A DNA stretch of 64,000 bases from Pseudomonas synxantha (GTDB lineage Bacteria > Pseudomonadota > Gammaproteobacteria > Pseudomonadales > Pseudomonadaceae): the NCBI RefSeq assembly GCF_900105675.1, contig NZ_LT629786.1:6386001-6450000 (forward strand), in the 5' to 3' direction. The stretch's first letter is position 1. Each line of letters starts with the position of its first letter. A program made the position numbers and the translations under genes. Shown piece by piece: positions 23,260-33,271 of this stretch. The notes beneath the pieces were generated by a model. It had not been told where the DNA came from and made no database searches. It saw nothing but the letters and a program-made list of their open reading frames with translations.

Positions 23260-24326
23260 AGCGCCTGACGGTTGTACTCGCTGCCAGCCTGGTGCTGGTG
23301 GCCTGCTCCAAGGAAGAAGCCCCGCCTGAACCAGTGCGCCCGGTGCTGTCCATGGAAGTGAAGGCTGAAGACCAGGAACAACTCGGCCGCTTCGCCGGCA
23401 CCATCCAGGCCCGCTACGAAAGCAACCTGGGGTTCCGTGTGTCGGGCCGCATCGCGCGCCGCGCCGTGGATGTGGGCGCCGAAGTGGAGAAGGGCGCCTT
23501 GCTTGCCGTGCTCGACCCCACCGACCAGCAGAACCAATTGCGCGCCGCCCAGGGCGACCTGGCCCGCGTGCAGGCGCAGTTCATCAATGCCCAGGCCAAT
23601 GCGCGCCGCCAACAAGAGCTGTTCAATCGGGGCGTGGGCGCCCAGGCCCAGCTGGACGTAGCCCAGACCGACCTGAAAACCACTCAGGCGACCCTCGACC
23701 AGGCCCGTGCTTCGGTCAACCAGGCCAAGGACCAACTCAACTACGCCGAGCTGCGCACCGACCACGCCGGCATCGTCACCGCCTGGAATGCCGAGGCCGG
23801 CCAGGTGGTCAGTGCCGGCCAGCAGGTGGTGACCCTGGCGCGCCCGGATATCAAGGAAGCGGTGATCGACCTGCCCACTGGCCTGGCCGAGCGCCTGCCG
23901 GCGGATGTGGTGTTCCTGGTTGCCGGGCAACTGGACCCCAGCGTGCATACCACCGCCGTCGTGCGCGAGATTGAACCCCAGGCCCAAAGCGCCACGCGCA
24001 CTCGCCGCGCACGCCTGAGCCTGGCCGAAACACCGCCCGCGTTCCGCCTCGGCACGGCGATCAGCGTGACCCTGAGCTCTGCCATCGCTCCACGCATCGA
24101 ACTGCCCCTGAGCGCCCTGCAGGAAGGCGACGGCAAGACCCGCATCTGGTTGCTCGATACCCAGAGCCAGACTGTGCAGCCCCGCGAGGTCAGCGTCCTT
24201 AGCCGCAGCGCCAACAGCGTCTTGCTCAACGGCAGCGTCAAACCCGGCGAGCGCATTGTCATCGCTGGCGTGAACAGCCTGGAGCCTGGGCAGAAAGTCA
24301 AAATCGACGAGGACAGCCCGCGATGA
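23256..24326 (+). CDS. RND efflux periplasmic adaptor 2 (TriB-like)
   Basis: 356-residue membrane-fusion lipoprotein with lipobox LVACS (Cys17). Lipoyl and hairpin parts are seen at DVGAEVEKGALLAVLDPTDQQ and DQLNYAELRTDHAGIVTAWNAE. It is a distant paralogue of the preceding adaptor, and coupled start/stop overlaps (ATGA) join it to both neighbours. In TriABC both adaptors are required, probably as a hetero-assembly. Confidence 0.8.
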   Translation: MKRLTVVLAASLVLVACSKEEAPPEPVRPVLSMEVKAEDQEQLGRFAGTIQARYESNLGFRVSGRIARRAVDVGAEVEKGALLAVLDPTDQQNQLRAAQGDLARVQAQFINAQANARRQQELFNRGVGAQAQLDVAQTDLKTTQATLDQARASVNQAKDQLNYAELRTDHAGIVTAWNAEAGQVVSAGQQVVTLARPDIKEAVIDLPTGLAERLPADVVFLVAGQLDPSVHTTAVVREIEPQAQSATRTRRARLSLAETPPAFRLGTAISVTLSSAIAPRIELPLSALQEGDGKTRIWLLDTQSQTVQPREVSVLSRSANSVLLNGSVKPGERIVIAGVNSLEPGQKVKIDEDSPR

Positions 24327-27300
24327 AAGGGAGCTTCAACTTATCCGACTGGGCCCTCAAGCATCAGTCCTTCGTCTGGTACCTGATGTTCGTCGCGCTG
24401 CTGATGGGCGTGTTTTCGTACATGAACCTGGGCCGTGAGGAAGACCCGTCGTTCACCATCAAGACCATGGTCATCCAGACCCGCTGGCCGGGTGCGACCC
24501 AGGAAGAAACGCTCAAGCAAGTCACTGACCGCATCGAGAAAAAACTCGAAGAACTGGACTCCCTCGACTACGTGAAAAGCTACACCCGGCCCGGCGAGTC
24601 CACGGTGTTCGTGTTCCTCAAGGACACCACCAGCGCCAATGCCATTCCTGACATCTGGTACCAGGTGCGCAAGAAGATTGATGACATCCGCGGCACCTTC
24701 CCCCAGGGCTTGCAGGGACCATCGTTCAACGATGAGTTTGGTGATGTATTTGGCTCGGTGTATGCCTTTACCGGTGACGGTCTGTCGATGCGCCAGTTGC
24801 GCGACTACGTGGAGCAGGTGCGCGCCGAGATCCGCTCTGTGCCGGGGCTGGGCAAGGTCGAGATGATCGGCCAGCAGGACGAAGTGATCTATCTGAATTT
24901 CTCCACGCGCAAACTTGCCGCATTGGGCATCGACCAGCGCCAGGTCGTGCAAAGCCTGCAATCGCAGAACGCCGTGACCCCGGCCGGGGTGATCGAGGCC
25001 GGGCCGGAGCGCATATCGGTGCGCACCTCAGGGCAGTTCGCCTCGGAGAAGGACCTGGCTAACGTCAACCTGCGCCTCAATGACCGTTTCTATCGGTTGG
25101 CGGATATCGCCGACATCAGCCGTGGCTACGTCGACCCGGCGCGGCCAATGTTCCGCTTCAACGGCAAGCCAGCCATCGGCTTGGCCATTGCGATGCAGAA
25201 GGGCGGCAATATCCAGTCGTTCGGCAAGGCCCTGCACCAGCGCATGGACGAGCTGACCGCCGACCTGCCGGTGGGCGTTGGTGTGCACAAGGTTTCTGAT
25301 CAGGCCGAGGTGGTGGAAGAGGCCGTCGGCGGCTTTACCAGCGCGCTGTTCGAGGCGGTGATCATCGTGCTGGTGGTGAGTTTTATCAGCCTGGGCATGC
25401 GTGCCGGCCTGGTGGTGGCGTGCTCGATTCCGCTGGTGCTGGCGCTGGTGTTCGTGTTCATGGAATACAGCGGCATCACCATGCAGCGTGTGTCGCTCGG
25501 CGCGTTGATCATCGCCCTCGGCCTGTTGGTGGACGATGCGATGATCACCGTCGAGATGATGATCACGCGCCTGGAAAAAGGCGAAACCAAGGAGCAGGCG
25601 GCGACCTACGCCTACACCTCCACCGCGTTCCCGATGCTTACCGGTACCCTGGTGACCGTGGCCGGTTTTGTGCCGATTGGCCTCAACGCCAGTTCGGCGG
25701 GCGAGTACACCTTTACCCTGTTCGCGGTGATCGCCGTGGCGATGCTGGTGTCGTGGGTGGTGGCGGTGCTGTTTGCGCCGGTGATTGGCGTGCATATCCT
25801 CAGTACCAATGTGAAACCGCACAGTGCCGAGCCAGGGCGCATCGGCCGCGCCTTCAATGGCGGCATGTTGTGGGCCATGCGCAACCGTTGGTGGGCCATC
25901 GGTATCACTGTGGGCCTGTTTGCGGCCTCGGTGTTTTCCATGCAGTTTGTGCAGAACCAGTTCTTCCCGTCATCGGATCGCCCGGAAATCCTGGTTGATT
26001 TGAACCTGCCGCAAAACGCCTCGATCAACGAGACACGCAAGGCTGTCGACCGCCTTGAAGCGATCATCAAGGACGATCCGGATATCACCCGCTGGAGCAC
26101 CTATATCGGCCAGGGTGCGATCCGTTTCTACCTGCCGTTGGACCAGCAGTTGGAAAACCCGTATTACGCGCAGTTGGTGATTGTCAGCAAGGGCCTGGAA
26201 GAACGTGGTGCGTTGATCGCCCGCTTGCAACAGCGCCTGCGCGATGACTTTGTCGGTATCGGTAGCTACGTGCAGCCACTGGAAATGGGCCCGCCGGTGG
26301 GGCGGCCGATCCAGTACCGCGTGTCCGGCAAAGACATCGACCAGGTGCGCAAGCATGCTATCGAACTGGCGACCTTGCTCGACCAGAACACCCACCTGGG
26401 CGAGATCATCTACGACTGGAACGAGCCGGGCAAAGTCCTGCGGGTCGACATTGCCCAGGACAAGGCGCGGCAACTGGGGCTGTCGTCGGAAGACGTGGCG
26501 CAGTTGATGAACAGCGTGGTCAGCGGCGCATCGGTGACCCAGGTGCACGACGATATCTACCTGATCAACGTGGTCGGCCGCGCCGAAGATGCCGAGCGTG
26601 GCACCCCGGAAACCTTGCAGAACCTGCAGATCGTCACGCCCAACGGCACCTCGATTCCGCTGCTGGCATTCGCCACCGTGCGTTACGAGCTGGAGCAACC
26701 GCTGGTATGGCGCCGCGACCGCAAGCCGACCATTACCATCAAGGCTGCGGTGCGCGATGAGATGCAGCCCACGGATCTGGTCAAGCAGCTGGCGCCGACC
26801 ATCGAGAAATTCGGCGCTGATTTGCCGGTGGGCTACAAAGTCGCCACCGGCGGCACCGTGGAAGAAAGCGGCAAGGCCCAGGGGCCTATCGCCAAGGTGG
26901 TGCCGTTGATGCTGTTCCTGATGGCCACCTTCTTGATGATCCAATTGCACAGCGTGCAGAAGATGTTCCTGGTGGCGAGTGTCGCGCCGCTGGGGCTGAT
27001 TGGCGTGGTGCTGGCGTTGATTCCCACGGGCACGCCCATGGGCTTTGTGGCGATCCTGGGTATCCTGGCGCTGATCGGTATCATCATCCGTAACTCGGTG
27101 ATTCTGGTCACGCAGATCCACGAATATGAGGAGGCCGGCTACACGCCGTGGGATGCGGTGGTGGAAGCCACTGAACACCGGCGCCGGCCGATCCTGCTCA
27201 CGGCCGCTGCGGCGAGCCTGGGCATGATCCCCATCGCCCGCGAAGTGTTCTGGGGGCCGATGGCCTACGCGATGATCGGCGGGATTATCATTGCCACCTT

Positions 27301-27388
27301 GCTGACGCTGCTGTTTTTACCGGCGCTGTATGTGGCCTGGTACAAGATCCGTGAGCCAAAGCAAGAACAACAGAAAAAACACGGTTAA
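24323..27388 (+). CDS. RND multidrug efflux pump, inner-membrane subunit (TriC-like)
   Basis: 1021-residue AcrB/MdtB-class proton-driven pump with two six-helix repeats. The N-terminus is MKGSFNLSDWALKHQSFVWY. The proton-relay Asp pair is in ALGLLVDDAMITVEMM, and the repeat-2 counterpart ILALIGIIIRNSVILVTQIHEYEE is present. Length and divergence fit the TriC branch rather than MexB. Final gene of the three-gene operon, with no outer-membrane factor in the window. A REP doublet follows. Confidence 0.85.
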   Translation: MKGSFNLSDWALKHQSFVWYLMFVALLMGVFSYMNLGREEDPSFTIKTMVIQTRWPGATQEETLKQVTDRIEKKLEELDSLDYVKSYTRPGESTVFVFLKDTTSANAIPDIWYQVRKKIDDIRGTFPQGLQGPSFNDEFGDVFGSVYAFTGDGLSMRQLRDYVEQVRAEIRSVPGLGKVEMIGQQDEVIYLNFSTRKLAALGIDQRQVVQSLQSQNAVTPAGVIEAGPERISVRTSGQFASEKDLANVNLRLNDRFYRLADIADISRGYVDPARPMFRFNGKPAIGLAIAMQKGGNIQSFGKALHQRMDELTADLPVGVGVHKVSDQAEVVEEAVGGFTSALFEAVIIVLVVSFISLGMRAGLVVACSIPLVLALVFVFMEYSGITMQRVSLGALIIALGLLVDDAMITVEMMITRLEKGETKEQAATYAYTSTAFPMLTGTLVTVAGFVPIGLNASSAGEYTFTLFAVIAVAMLVSWVVAVLFAPVIGVHILSTNVKPHSAEPGRIGRAFNGGMLWAMRNRWWAIGITVGLFAASVFSMQFVQNQFFPSSDRPEILVDLNLPQNASINETRKAVDRLEAIIKDDPDITRWSTYIGQGAIRFYLPLDQQLENPYYAQLVIVSKGLEERGALIARLQQRLRDDFVGIGSYVQPLEMGPPVGRPIQYRVSGKDIDQVRKHAIELATLLDQNTHLGEIIYDWNEPGKVLRVDIAQDKARQLGLSSEDVAQLMNSVVSGASVTQVHDDIYLINVVGRAEDAERGTPETLQNLQIVTPNGTSIPLLAFATVRYELEQPLVWRRDRKPTITIKAAVRDEMQPTDLVKQLAPTIEKFGADLPVGYKVATGGTVEESGKAQGPIAKVVPLMLFLMATFLMIQLHSVQKMFLVASVAPLGLIGVVLALIPTGTPMGFVAILGILALIGIIIRNSVILVTQIHEYEEAGYTPWDAVVEATEHRRRPILLTAAAASLGMIPIAREVFWGPMAYAMIGGIIIATLLTLLFLPALYVAWYKIREPKQEQQKKHG

Positions 27389-27391
27389 GAA

Positions 27392-27484
27392 ATGTGGGAG
27401 GGGGCTTGCTCCCGATGGCGTTGGTTCAGTCAGTGCGGCTGTGCCTGGCCCACCGCCATCGGGAGCAAGCCCCCTCCCACATTT
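27392..27484. repeat. REPIN (REP doublet)
   Basis: Forward ATGTGGGAGGGGGCTTGC and reverse complement around a 45-base spacer, between the RND pump and the glycosidase gene. Confidence 0.9.
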
Positions 27485-27598
27485 TGATCTTCATGGCACT
27501 TGGAACTGTGGGAAGCTTCCGAAAAGCCCGCTTGCGGTCCCGGCCGAGCGCTGCATGGCTTACCCTCTCGACCTCACCCTTCACCCAGGTCGATCCCT

Positions 27599-29800
27599 AT
27601 GCCTTGCCTGCGCTCCACCGTGCTGCTCTGTGCGCTCCTGTTGTCGCCGCCGACCTTTGCCGCCACCGTGCTCGAAAACACCCTTTGGCGCATCGAGCTC
27701 GACCCTGCCACCCTGGCCCTGCGCGTGACGCCATCAGGCCAGGCCTCGGTGAACGTCTCCAGCGGCATCACTGCCCATAGCGTCAGCCAAGTGCAGAACA
27801 GCTCCGACCAGGCCAGCTGGCAATGGGACAGCGGCGCCTATCGCCTGACCGCGCGCCTTGAACAGCGCGACCTGGCCTTGACCATCAACGCCAGTCAGCC
27901 TGGCGAGTTGCCGCTGCTGCGCCAGCCCGCCTCCGCCATGGGCCAAGGCTTGCTCTGGCCCTTGGCCGAAGGGCATTACGTACCCGCCGGCAATGCCATA
28001 TGGCAGGCTTTCCTGCTGGAGCAGGGCGCGCTCAATACCACCCAGGACCTGAGCCTGCCGTTATGGGGCATGGATCATGGCGCCTTTACGCTTAACTGGC
28101 TGTTGACCAACCCCTACAACAACCGCCTCCAATGGCAGGCGGACGGCAAAGGCCTGGCGCTGTCCCTGGCCCATGAGTTCACCACGCTGGATCCCAGCGC
28201 ACCGATGACGTTACGCCTGCACCTGGGCGACGCCAACCCCTTGGCCGGGGCCATGCGCTACCGCCAGTGGCTGGTAGAGCAGGGCAAATATGAGCCGTTG
28301 GCGGACAAGCTGCGCCAGACCCCCGAGGCCGAAAAACTGGTGGGTGCCAGCCATGCCTACCTGTGGGGCAATGACCTGCTGGCGCTGGACGATGTGCGTG
28401 ATTGGCCGAAGTTGGTCGAGCGGCTGCGCGGTCATGCGCTTGCTGCCCTGTTGGATAAGGAAGCGGCCAAGGTGCTGGCGCAGACCACGGCGTTGAGTCG
28501 TTATGAGCAGGCGGCGCTGTTGCGTGGCCTTAACGCCGCAATCAACAAGCAGGCGCGCCAGGCGTGGCAAGTCGAGGAGCCGGACATGACGCGACTCGCC
28601 GCCCGCTATGGTGAACTGCGCCAGGAGCTGGCGACAGCATTCGCCGGAGCCTTGGGCGGCAGCCCTGAAACCTGGGGCAGCAAGACTATCCAAGGCCTGC
28701 GCGATGCCGCCCTGCCTCGTCTGCTGTTGACCCTGGGCGAAGGCTGGGAAGGCGGCCTCTGGCATCCCGAAGCGATTCGCGCAGGTGTCGACGCGGGATT
28801 CCTGATCGCGCCCTACGATTCCTACGAAACCGCTTTGTCCGCGGCCGAGAACCCGGACTGGACTACGGCCCACCAGGGCGACCAGGCTTACCGCAACTGC
28901 GCAATCATGCTCAAGGACGGCAAGTTGAAAACCGGCTTCCAGCAGTCCGGCCACTACACCGACCCCCGCTGCGTGCGGCCGTTACTGGAGGCGCGGGTGC
29001 GGGCCGTGCAGGCCAAGGCCGGCTTCAACGCCTGGTTCCTCGACGCCTATGCCACCGGCATGCTGTTCGACAGCTACCGGGACGGCGCGTCCATGACCCA
29101 GGCGCAAAACGCCGCGGGCAATATCGATGCGTCCCGCTGGCTCAACAGCGTGCTCAAGGTACCGGCCGGCTCCGAAGACGGCAACGCCACTACTGCCCAG
29201 GGCATTCTGTTTGCCCACGGTATGCAGACGCCGGTCATAGGCTGGGGAGATCGGCAGATGACCCAGGACAAGCAGTCGCCCCACTACCTGGGCAACTGGT
29301 TCCCGCCGGAACAACCGACAACGTTCTTCAAGCCGGTGCCGTTGAAAGAACCGTTTCGCACGCTGTATTTCGAGCCGAGCATGCGCCTGCCCTTGTACCA
29401 GGCGGTGTTCCACGGTTCAGTGATCACCACCCATCACTGGATGTTCGATAACCTCAAGTTGAGCAATGTGCGGGTTGAGAACGAGTTGACCCAACTGCTC
29501 TATAACGTGCCGCCGTTGTATCACCTGAGTGCTGCAACGCTTAAAGAGCGCTTGCCGCTGATTCAACGCCAGGACCGGTTTTTCCGACCGCTGCATCAAC
29601 GCTTGGCGACCCAGGCGATGACGGATTTTCGCTGGCTGACAGCGGACAAACAGCTGCAGCAAACCACCTTTACCGATGGGACGCGGTTGGTGGCGAATTT
29701 TTCGGCCATGGAAAAAGAAGGGTATGCCGGGCGCAGTGTCACAGCGCTGGTGGAAGGTGAAAAACCGGCGGTGTATCAGGTAGATCAGCAACGCCATTGA
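27599..29800 (+). CDS. Secreted putative glycoside hydrolase (GH101-like), function unknown
   Basis: 733 residues from ATG 27599; the frame extends upstream but lacks a signal peptide there. MPCLRSTVLLCALLLSPPTFA is a clear Sec signal. An N-terminal beta-rich region (to about residue 200) precedes a probable TIM-barrel with GLWHPEAIRAGVDAGFLIAPYDSY and FNAWFLDAYATGMLFDSYRDG. The latter resembles the nucleophile strand of GH101-type clan enzymes. TPVIGWGDRQ and VFHGSVITTHHW follow. The family assignment is tentative. It stands alone between REP elements with no polysaccharide genes nearby. Confidence 0.55.
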   Translation: MPCLRSTVLLCALLLSPPTFAATVLENTLWRIELDPATLALRVTPSGQASVNVSSGITAHSVSQVQNSSDQASWQWDSGAYRLTARLEQRDLALTINASQPGELPLLRQPASAMGQGLLWPLAEGHYVPAGNAIWQAFLLEQGALNTTQDLSLPLWGMDHGAFTLNWLLTNPYNNRLQWQADGKGLALSLAHEFTTLDPSAPMTLRLHLGDANPLAGAMRYRQWLVEQGKYEPLADKLRQTPEAEKLVGASHAYLWGNDLLALDDVRDWPKLVERLRGHALAALLDKEAAKVLAQTTALSRYEQAALLRGLNAAINKQARQAWQVEEPDMTRLAARYGELRQELATAFAGALGGSPETWGSKTIQGLRDAALPRLLLTLGEGWEGGLWHPEAIRAGVDAGFLIAPYDSYETALSAAENPDWTTAHQGDQAYRNCAIMLKDGKLKTGFQQSGHYTDPRCVRPLLEARVRAVQAKAGFNAWFLDAYATGMLFDSYRDGASMTQAQNAAGNIDASRWLNSVLKVPAGSEDGNATTAQGILFAHGMQTPVIGWGDRQMTQDKQSPHYLGNWFPPEQPTTFFKPVPLKEPFRTLYFEPSMRLPLYQAVFHGSVITTHHWMFDNLKLSNVRVENELTQLLYNVPPLYHLSAATLKERLPLIQRQDRFFRPLHQRLATQAMTDFRWLTADKQLQQTTFTDGTRLVANFSAMEKEGYAGRSVTALVEGEKPAVYQVDQQRH

Positions 29801-29802
29801 GA

Positions 29803-29876
29803 CCATCGGGAGCAAGCTCCCTCCCACATTTAAATGTGGGAGGGGCGGTGCGACGGTTCGACTTGCCCCCGATAGC
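29803..29876. repeat. REP pair with a disrupted right arm
   Basis: The left arm is normal (ATCGGGAGCAAGCTCCCTCC). The right arm GTGGGAGGGG is separated from CTTGCCCCCGATAG by about 16 foreign bases (CGGTGCGACGGTTCGA). Confidence 0.8.
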
Positions 29877-29898
29877 GTCAGACCAGGCAATAAATCAC

Positions 29899-30525
29899 TT
29901 AAGACCGTCGCCACACACTCGCCAACCAAGGCTGCTGCTCACGAGGCAACCCGGCCGGGCGGTAGTAATGCTCCAGCTCTTCAAACCCCGCCTCAGCCAG
30001 CAATGCCCGCCATGCCTCCAGGTCGTGATAGGACCCATACCGCGGCCCATTCCAACCTTCCTGGTTGTCACCCCTGGGGTTGGAACTGAACAACACGCCG
30101 CCGGGCTTCAGCGTGCCATGCAGTTGCTTGAGAACCCGTGGCAGTTCCTGCTTGGGAATATGAAACAGCACCGCGTTGGCAAACACCCCATCGAAGCGTT
30201 GGGCGGGCAGGTCCAGCTTGAGAAAATCCTGCTGCAACACTTCGCAGCCACTGTCGTCCCGCGCCATCTGCGCGAAACGCTCGGAGCCATCCAGCCCCAC
30301 GGCGATATGCCCCATGCGCGTAAAAGTCTGCAAATCCCGCCCCGGCCCGCAGCCGAAATCAAGTACGGTAAACGGCGGCGTGCCCTGGATATGCCGCAGC
30401 AGCGCGTCGATGTTCTGGCTCACATCGTGATCGCGGGTGCCTTCGCGGAAGTCTTCGGCCACCTTGTTGTAATGGCCGAGGGTGGTGGCGGTGATCTGGT
30501 TGAGGTCGTCGGGTTCGAGTTTCAT
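29899..30525 (-). CDS. Class I SAM-dependent methyltransferase
   Basis: 208 residues from ATG 30525 (MKLEPDDLNQITATTL); an upstream GTG adds four residues. SAM motif I is VLDFGCGPGRDLQTF (around residues 54-68), motif II region AVGLDGSERFAQMA, and later FDGVFANAVLFHIP and LKPGGVLFSSNPRG. Methyltransf_11/25 type; the substrate is unknown. It lies 41 bases upstream of the metI stop on the same strand but is probably separate. Confidence 0.75.
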   Translation of the reverse strand: MKLEPDDLNQITATTLGHYNKVAEDFREGTRDHDVSQNIDALLRHIQGTPPFTVLDFGCGPGRDLQTFTRMGHIAVGLDGSERFAQMARDDSGCEVLQQDFLKLDLPAQRFDGVFANAVLFHIPKQELPRVLKQLHGTLKPGGVLFSSNPRGDNQEGWNGPRYGSYHDLEAWRALLAEAGFEELEHYYRPAGLPREQQPWLASVWRRS

Positions 30526-30566
30526 GACATGGCGCACGGCTGCGGCTGAGGTTGGTGAACTATACC

Positions 30567-31211
30567 TCAGCGCTTGTTCAACACCCGCGCCAATCGATCA
30601 CCACCCAACTGGATCACCGCCACCAGGACCACCAACAGCACAATCACCGTCAGCATGATCTGCGTATCGAAGCGCTGGTAGCCATAACGATAGGCAATGT
30701 CGCCCAAGCCACCGGCGCCAATTGCCCCGGCCATCGCCGATGAGTTGATCATGGTCACCAGGGTGATGGTGAAGCCGCCGACGATCCCCGGCAGCGCTTC
30801 CGGCAACAGCACGTGCCAGATGATGTGCCAGCGTCGGCAACCCATGGCCTGCGCGGCTTCGATCAGGCCGTGGTCGACTTCGCGCAGGCTGACTTCGGCG
30901 ATGCGTGCAAAGAACGGCGTGGCGGCGATAGTCAGCGGCACCACGGCTGCCCACACGCCATAGGTGGTGCCGACGATCAGCCGGGTAAAGGGGATCAGCG
31001 CCACCATCAGAATCAGGAACGGAATGGAGCGGAACAAGTTCACGAACGCCCCCAGCACGCGGTTCAGGGCTGGCGCCTGATAGATGCCGCCCTTGTCGCT
31101 GGTGACCAGGAACACCGCCAGGGGAATCCCTACCAGCAAGGCGATCAGCGATGACACGCCGACCATTAACAGAGTGTCGATGGCGCCCTGCACTAAACGA
31201 TCAAACCACAT
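30567..31211 (-). CDS. metI: Methionine-type ABC transporter permease MetI
   Basis: 214 residues from ATG 31211 ([20 protein letters not shown]), chosen because it overlaps the metN end by 11 bases, as in other metNI operons. About five helices. The permease signature is [25 protein letters not shown]. It forms the membrane channel for methionine-like ligands with MetN and MetQ. Confidence 0.85.
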   Translation of the reverse strand: MWFDRLVQGAIDTLLMVGVSSLIALLVGIPLAVFLVTSDKGGIYQAPALNRVLGAFVNLFRSIPFLILMVALIPFTRLIVGTTYGVWAAVVPLTIAATPFFARIAEVSLREVDHGLIEAAQAMGCRRWHIIWHVLLPEALPGIVGGFTITLVTMINSSAMAGAIGAGGLGDIAYRYGYQRFDTQIMLTVIVLLVVLVAVIQLGGDRLARVLNKR

Positions 31212-32316
31212 AACCCAGCACCTCCACCTGTTGCGCCCAATTGCTGGCGCGGTTGCGCAGTTCTTCGGCGTTGTGCGGCGAGCCATTCACCGCCAGCAGC
31301 AATTGCCCCAGGGCGTGCCCCTGGATGCGCTCCACGCCGCCTTGCAACAAGCGCACGCGCCCGCCGAGGGCGCTGAACAGAGCGGCGAGGTCCGGCTCAT
31401 CACTATCGCTGCCTGTGAACTGCAAGCGCAGCACCAGCGCCGCGCCCGCCGAGGATTGTGTGGGTTGCAGGCGGCTTTGTAATTCAGGCGGCAAGCCGTG
31501 TTGCAGCGGTGCGAGCAGGGTCTTGCTGACCTCATGCATGGGGTTGCCGAACACTTGCCACACCGGCCCTTGCTCGACGATTCGCCCGTGTTCCAGCACC
31601 ACCACGCGGTCGCAGATTTCGCGGATTACCGCCATCTCGTGGGTGATCAGCACGATGGTCAGGCCCAGGCGTTGGTTGATCTCGCGCAGCAGGCCGAGGA
31701 TCGATTGGGTGGTTTCCGGGTCGAGGGCCGAGGTGGCTTCGTCGCACAGCAGAATCTCGGGGTCGTGCACCAGCGCGCGGGCAATGCCAACGCGCTGTTT
31801 TTGCCCGCCAGAGAGCTGCGCCGGATAGGCGGTGTGCTTGTCCTGCAAACCCACCAGTTCCAACAGCTCACGCACCTTTTGCTCACGTTGGGGCTTGGGT
31901 ACGCCGGCAACCTTGAGCGGCAACTCGACGTTCTGCCACACGGTCTTGGCCGACATCAGGTTGAAGTGCTGGAAGATCATGCCGATGCGCCGCCGCAGCG
32001 CCACCAGGTGGTCTTCGTCGAAGCCGCCGATGTCGACTTGATCAATCAGCACCCGCCCACTGCTGGGTTGCTCCAGGCGGTTGATGGTGCGGATCAGCGA
32101 TGACTTGCCGGCGCCGCTGCGGCCGATGATGCCGAACACTTCGCCACGCTGGATCGCCAGGTCGATGCCTTGCAGGGCGTGTACCGTGCCGTCGTAGGTC
32201 TTGCCCAGGTTGATAAAACGCACATGGGCACGGTTGAGGTCCGGATGCAGTTCAGTCTGCTCGGCGTCCCTGGGCGCATGGCCCAGGTCACGCAGTTGGG
32301 CGTTGGCGGCGGTCAT
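31201..32316 (-). CDS. metN: Methionine-type ABC transporter ATPase MetN
   Basis: 371-residue ATPase. Walker [11 protein letters not shown]-loop [17 protein letters not shown], signature [13 protein letters not shown], Walker [16 protein letters not shown] and H-loop LITHEM are followed by a C-terminal NIL/ACT-like domain (residues about 290-371). In E. coli MetN that domain senses methionine and trans-inhibits transport. A short N-terminal extension (about 30 residues) precedes the ABC fold. Start overlaps metQ by 4 bases. Confidence 0.9.
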   Translation of the reverse strand: MTAANAQLRDLGHAPRDAEQTELHPDLNRAHVRFINLGKTYDGTVHALQGIDLAIQRGEVFGIIGRSGAGKSSLIRTINRLEQPSSGRVLIDQVDIGGFDEDHLVALRRRIGMIFQHFNLMSAKTVWQNVELPLKVAGVPKPQREQKVRELLELVGLQDKHTAYPAQLSGGQKQRVGIARALVHDPEILLCDEATSALDPETTQSILGLLREINQRLGLTIVLITHEMAVIREICDRVVVLEHGRIVEQGPVWQVFGNPMHEVSKTLLAPLQHGLPPELQSRLQPTQSSAGAALVLRLQFTGSDSDEPDLAALFSALGGRVRLLQGGVERIQGHALGQLLLAVNGSPHNAEELRNRASNWAQQVEVLGYVV

Positions 32317-33128
32317 TTTTTATCTTCCCAACCGACTTGGTAGAGCTTGCCGAGGGATTTATCCAGCGCCGCACGCACCACTGGCGAGTGCTGGTAGATG
32401 TCGACGAACTTGATTACCCGAGGGTCGGTTTTGCTCTTGGGTTGGATGACGAACTGGATCACGTATTCCGGATGGTCGAGGCCGTCAAATAGCAGCGCCG
32501 ACTCTGCATCGAAGGTCTTTGACAGGCGGATATACGCGGGATATCCCTGCACCAGGTCGGCATCGTCATAGGCGCGCACCAGTTGTACGGCTTCCACTTG
32601 CAGGATCTTGATCTTCTTCGGGTTGCTGACGATATCTTCTTCGGTGGCCTTGTAGCCCACCCCCGGCTTGAGCGTGATCAACCCGGCCTTGGCCAGCAGT
32701 TGCAGGCCGCGCCCGCTGTTGATCGGGTCGTTGGCAATCGCCACGCTGGCGCCCTCGGGCAGATCGTTAATGCTTTTGTACTTTTTCGAGTACAGCCCGA
32801 TGTTATTGATGATGCCCGGCGCATAGGGCACCAGGTCAAAGCCGGCGGCGGCCTTGGCGTTTTCCAGGAAGGGGATGTGCTGGAAGTAGTTCACGTCGAT
32901 ATCGCCTGCCGCCAGGCTGACGTTGGGAGCGATCCAGTCGGTGAACTCCACCAGCTCGACTTTCAGGCCTTGTTTGCCGGCCTCTTCTACGGCCGCTTCC
33001 AGGGGAATGGCGAAGGCGGCGGTGGTGCCGATTTTCAGTGGCGCATCGGCGCCGAATACTACCGAGCTGAACAACCCGAAGGCCAGGGCCAGTGCTTTGA
33101 CTGGGTGGGTGAGCAGTATCTTTTTCAT
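32313..33128 (-). CDS. metQ: Methionine-type ABC transporter binding protein MetQ
   Basis: 271 residues from ATG 33128 ([20 protein letters not shown]). The signal peptide ends VVFGA-DAP without a lipobox. NlpA-family motifs: [20 protein letters not shown] and [19 protein letters not shown]. It belongs to metQ-metN-metI in that order. The operon lies just downstream of the SfnB/monooxygenase genes on the same strand, so the ligand may be methionine, a sulfoxide or another organosulfur compound. Confidence 0.85.
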   Translation of the reverse strand: MKKILLTHPVKALALAFGLFSSVVFGADAPLKIGTTAAFAIPLEAAVEEAGKQGLKVELVEFTDWIAPNVSLAAGDIDVNYFQHIPFLENAKAAAGFDLVPYAPGIINNIGLYSKKYKSINDLPEGASVAIANDPINSGRGLQLLAKAGLITLKPGVGYKATEEDIVSNPKKIKILQVEAVQLVRAYDDADLVQGYPAYIRLSKTFDAESALLFDGLDHPEYVIQFVIQPKSKTDPRVIKFVDIYQHSPVVRAALDKSLGKLYQVGWEDKK

Positions 33129-33174
33129 AATCAATTTCCAGTCATAAGATATTGGTACAAACAATGGAGATCCA

Positions 33175-33264
33175 ATGTGGGAGGGGCTTGCCCCCGATAG
33201 CGGTGTGTCAGCAAACCAATCCGGTGACTGATCCACCGCAATCGGGGGCAAGCCCCCTCCCACA
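33175..33264. repeat. REPIN (REP doublet)
   Basis: Forward ATGTGGGAGGGGCTTGCCCC and reverse complement, placed between the monooxygenase gene and metQ on the same strand. It could attenuate transcription between them or protect upstream mRNA. Confidence 0.9.
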
Positions 33265-33271
33265 TGTTTGA

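Noticed and set aside
30538..33271. Search for a SAM riboswitch near metQNI
   Set aside because: No recognisable riboswitch fold or terminator/antiterminator pair was seen upstream of metQ.
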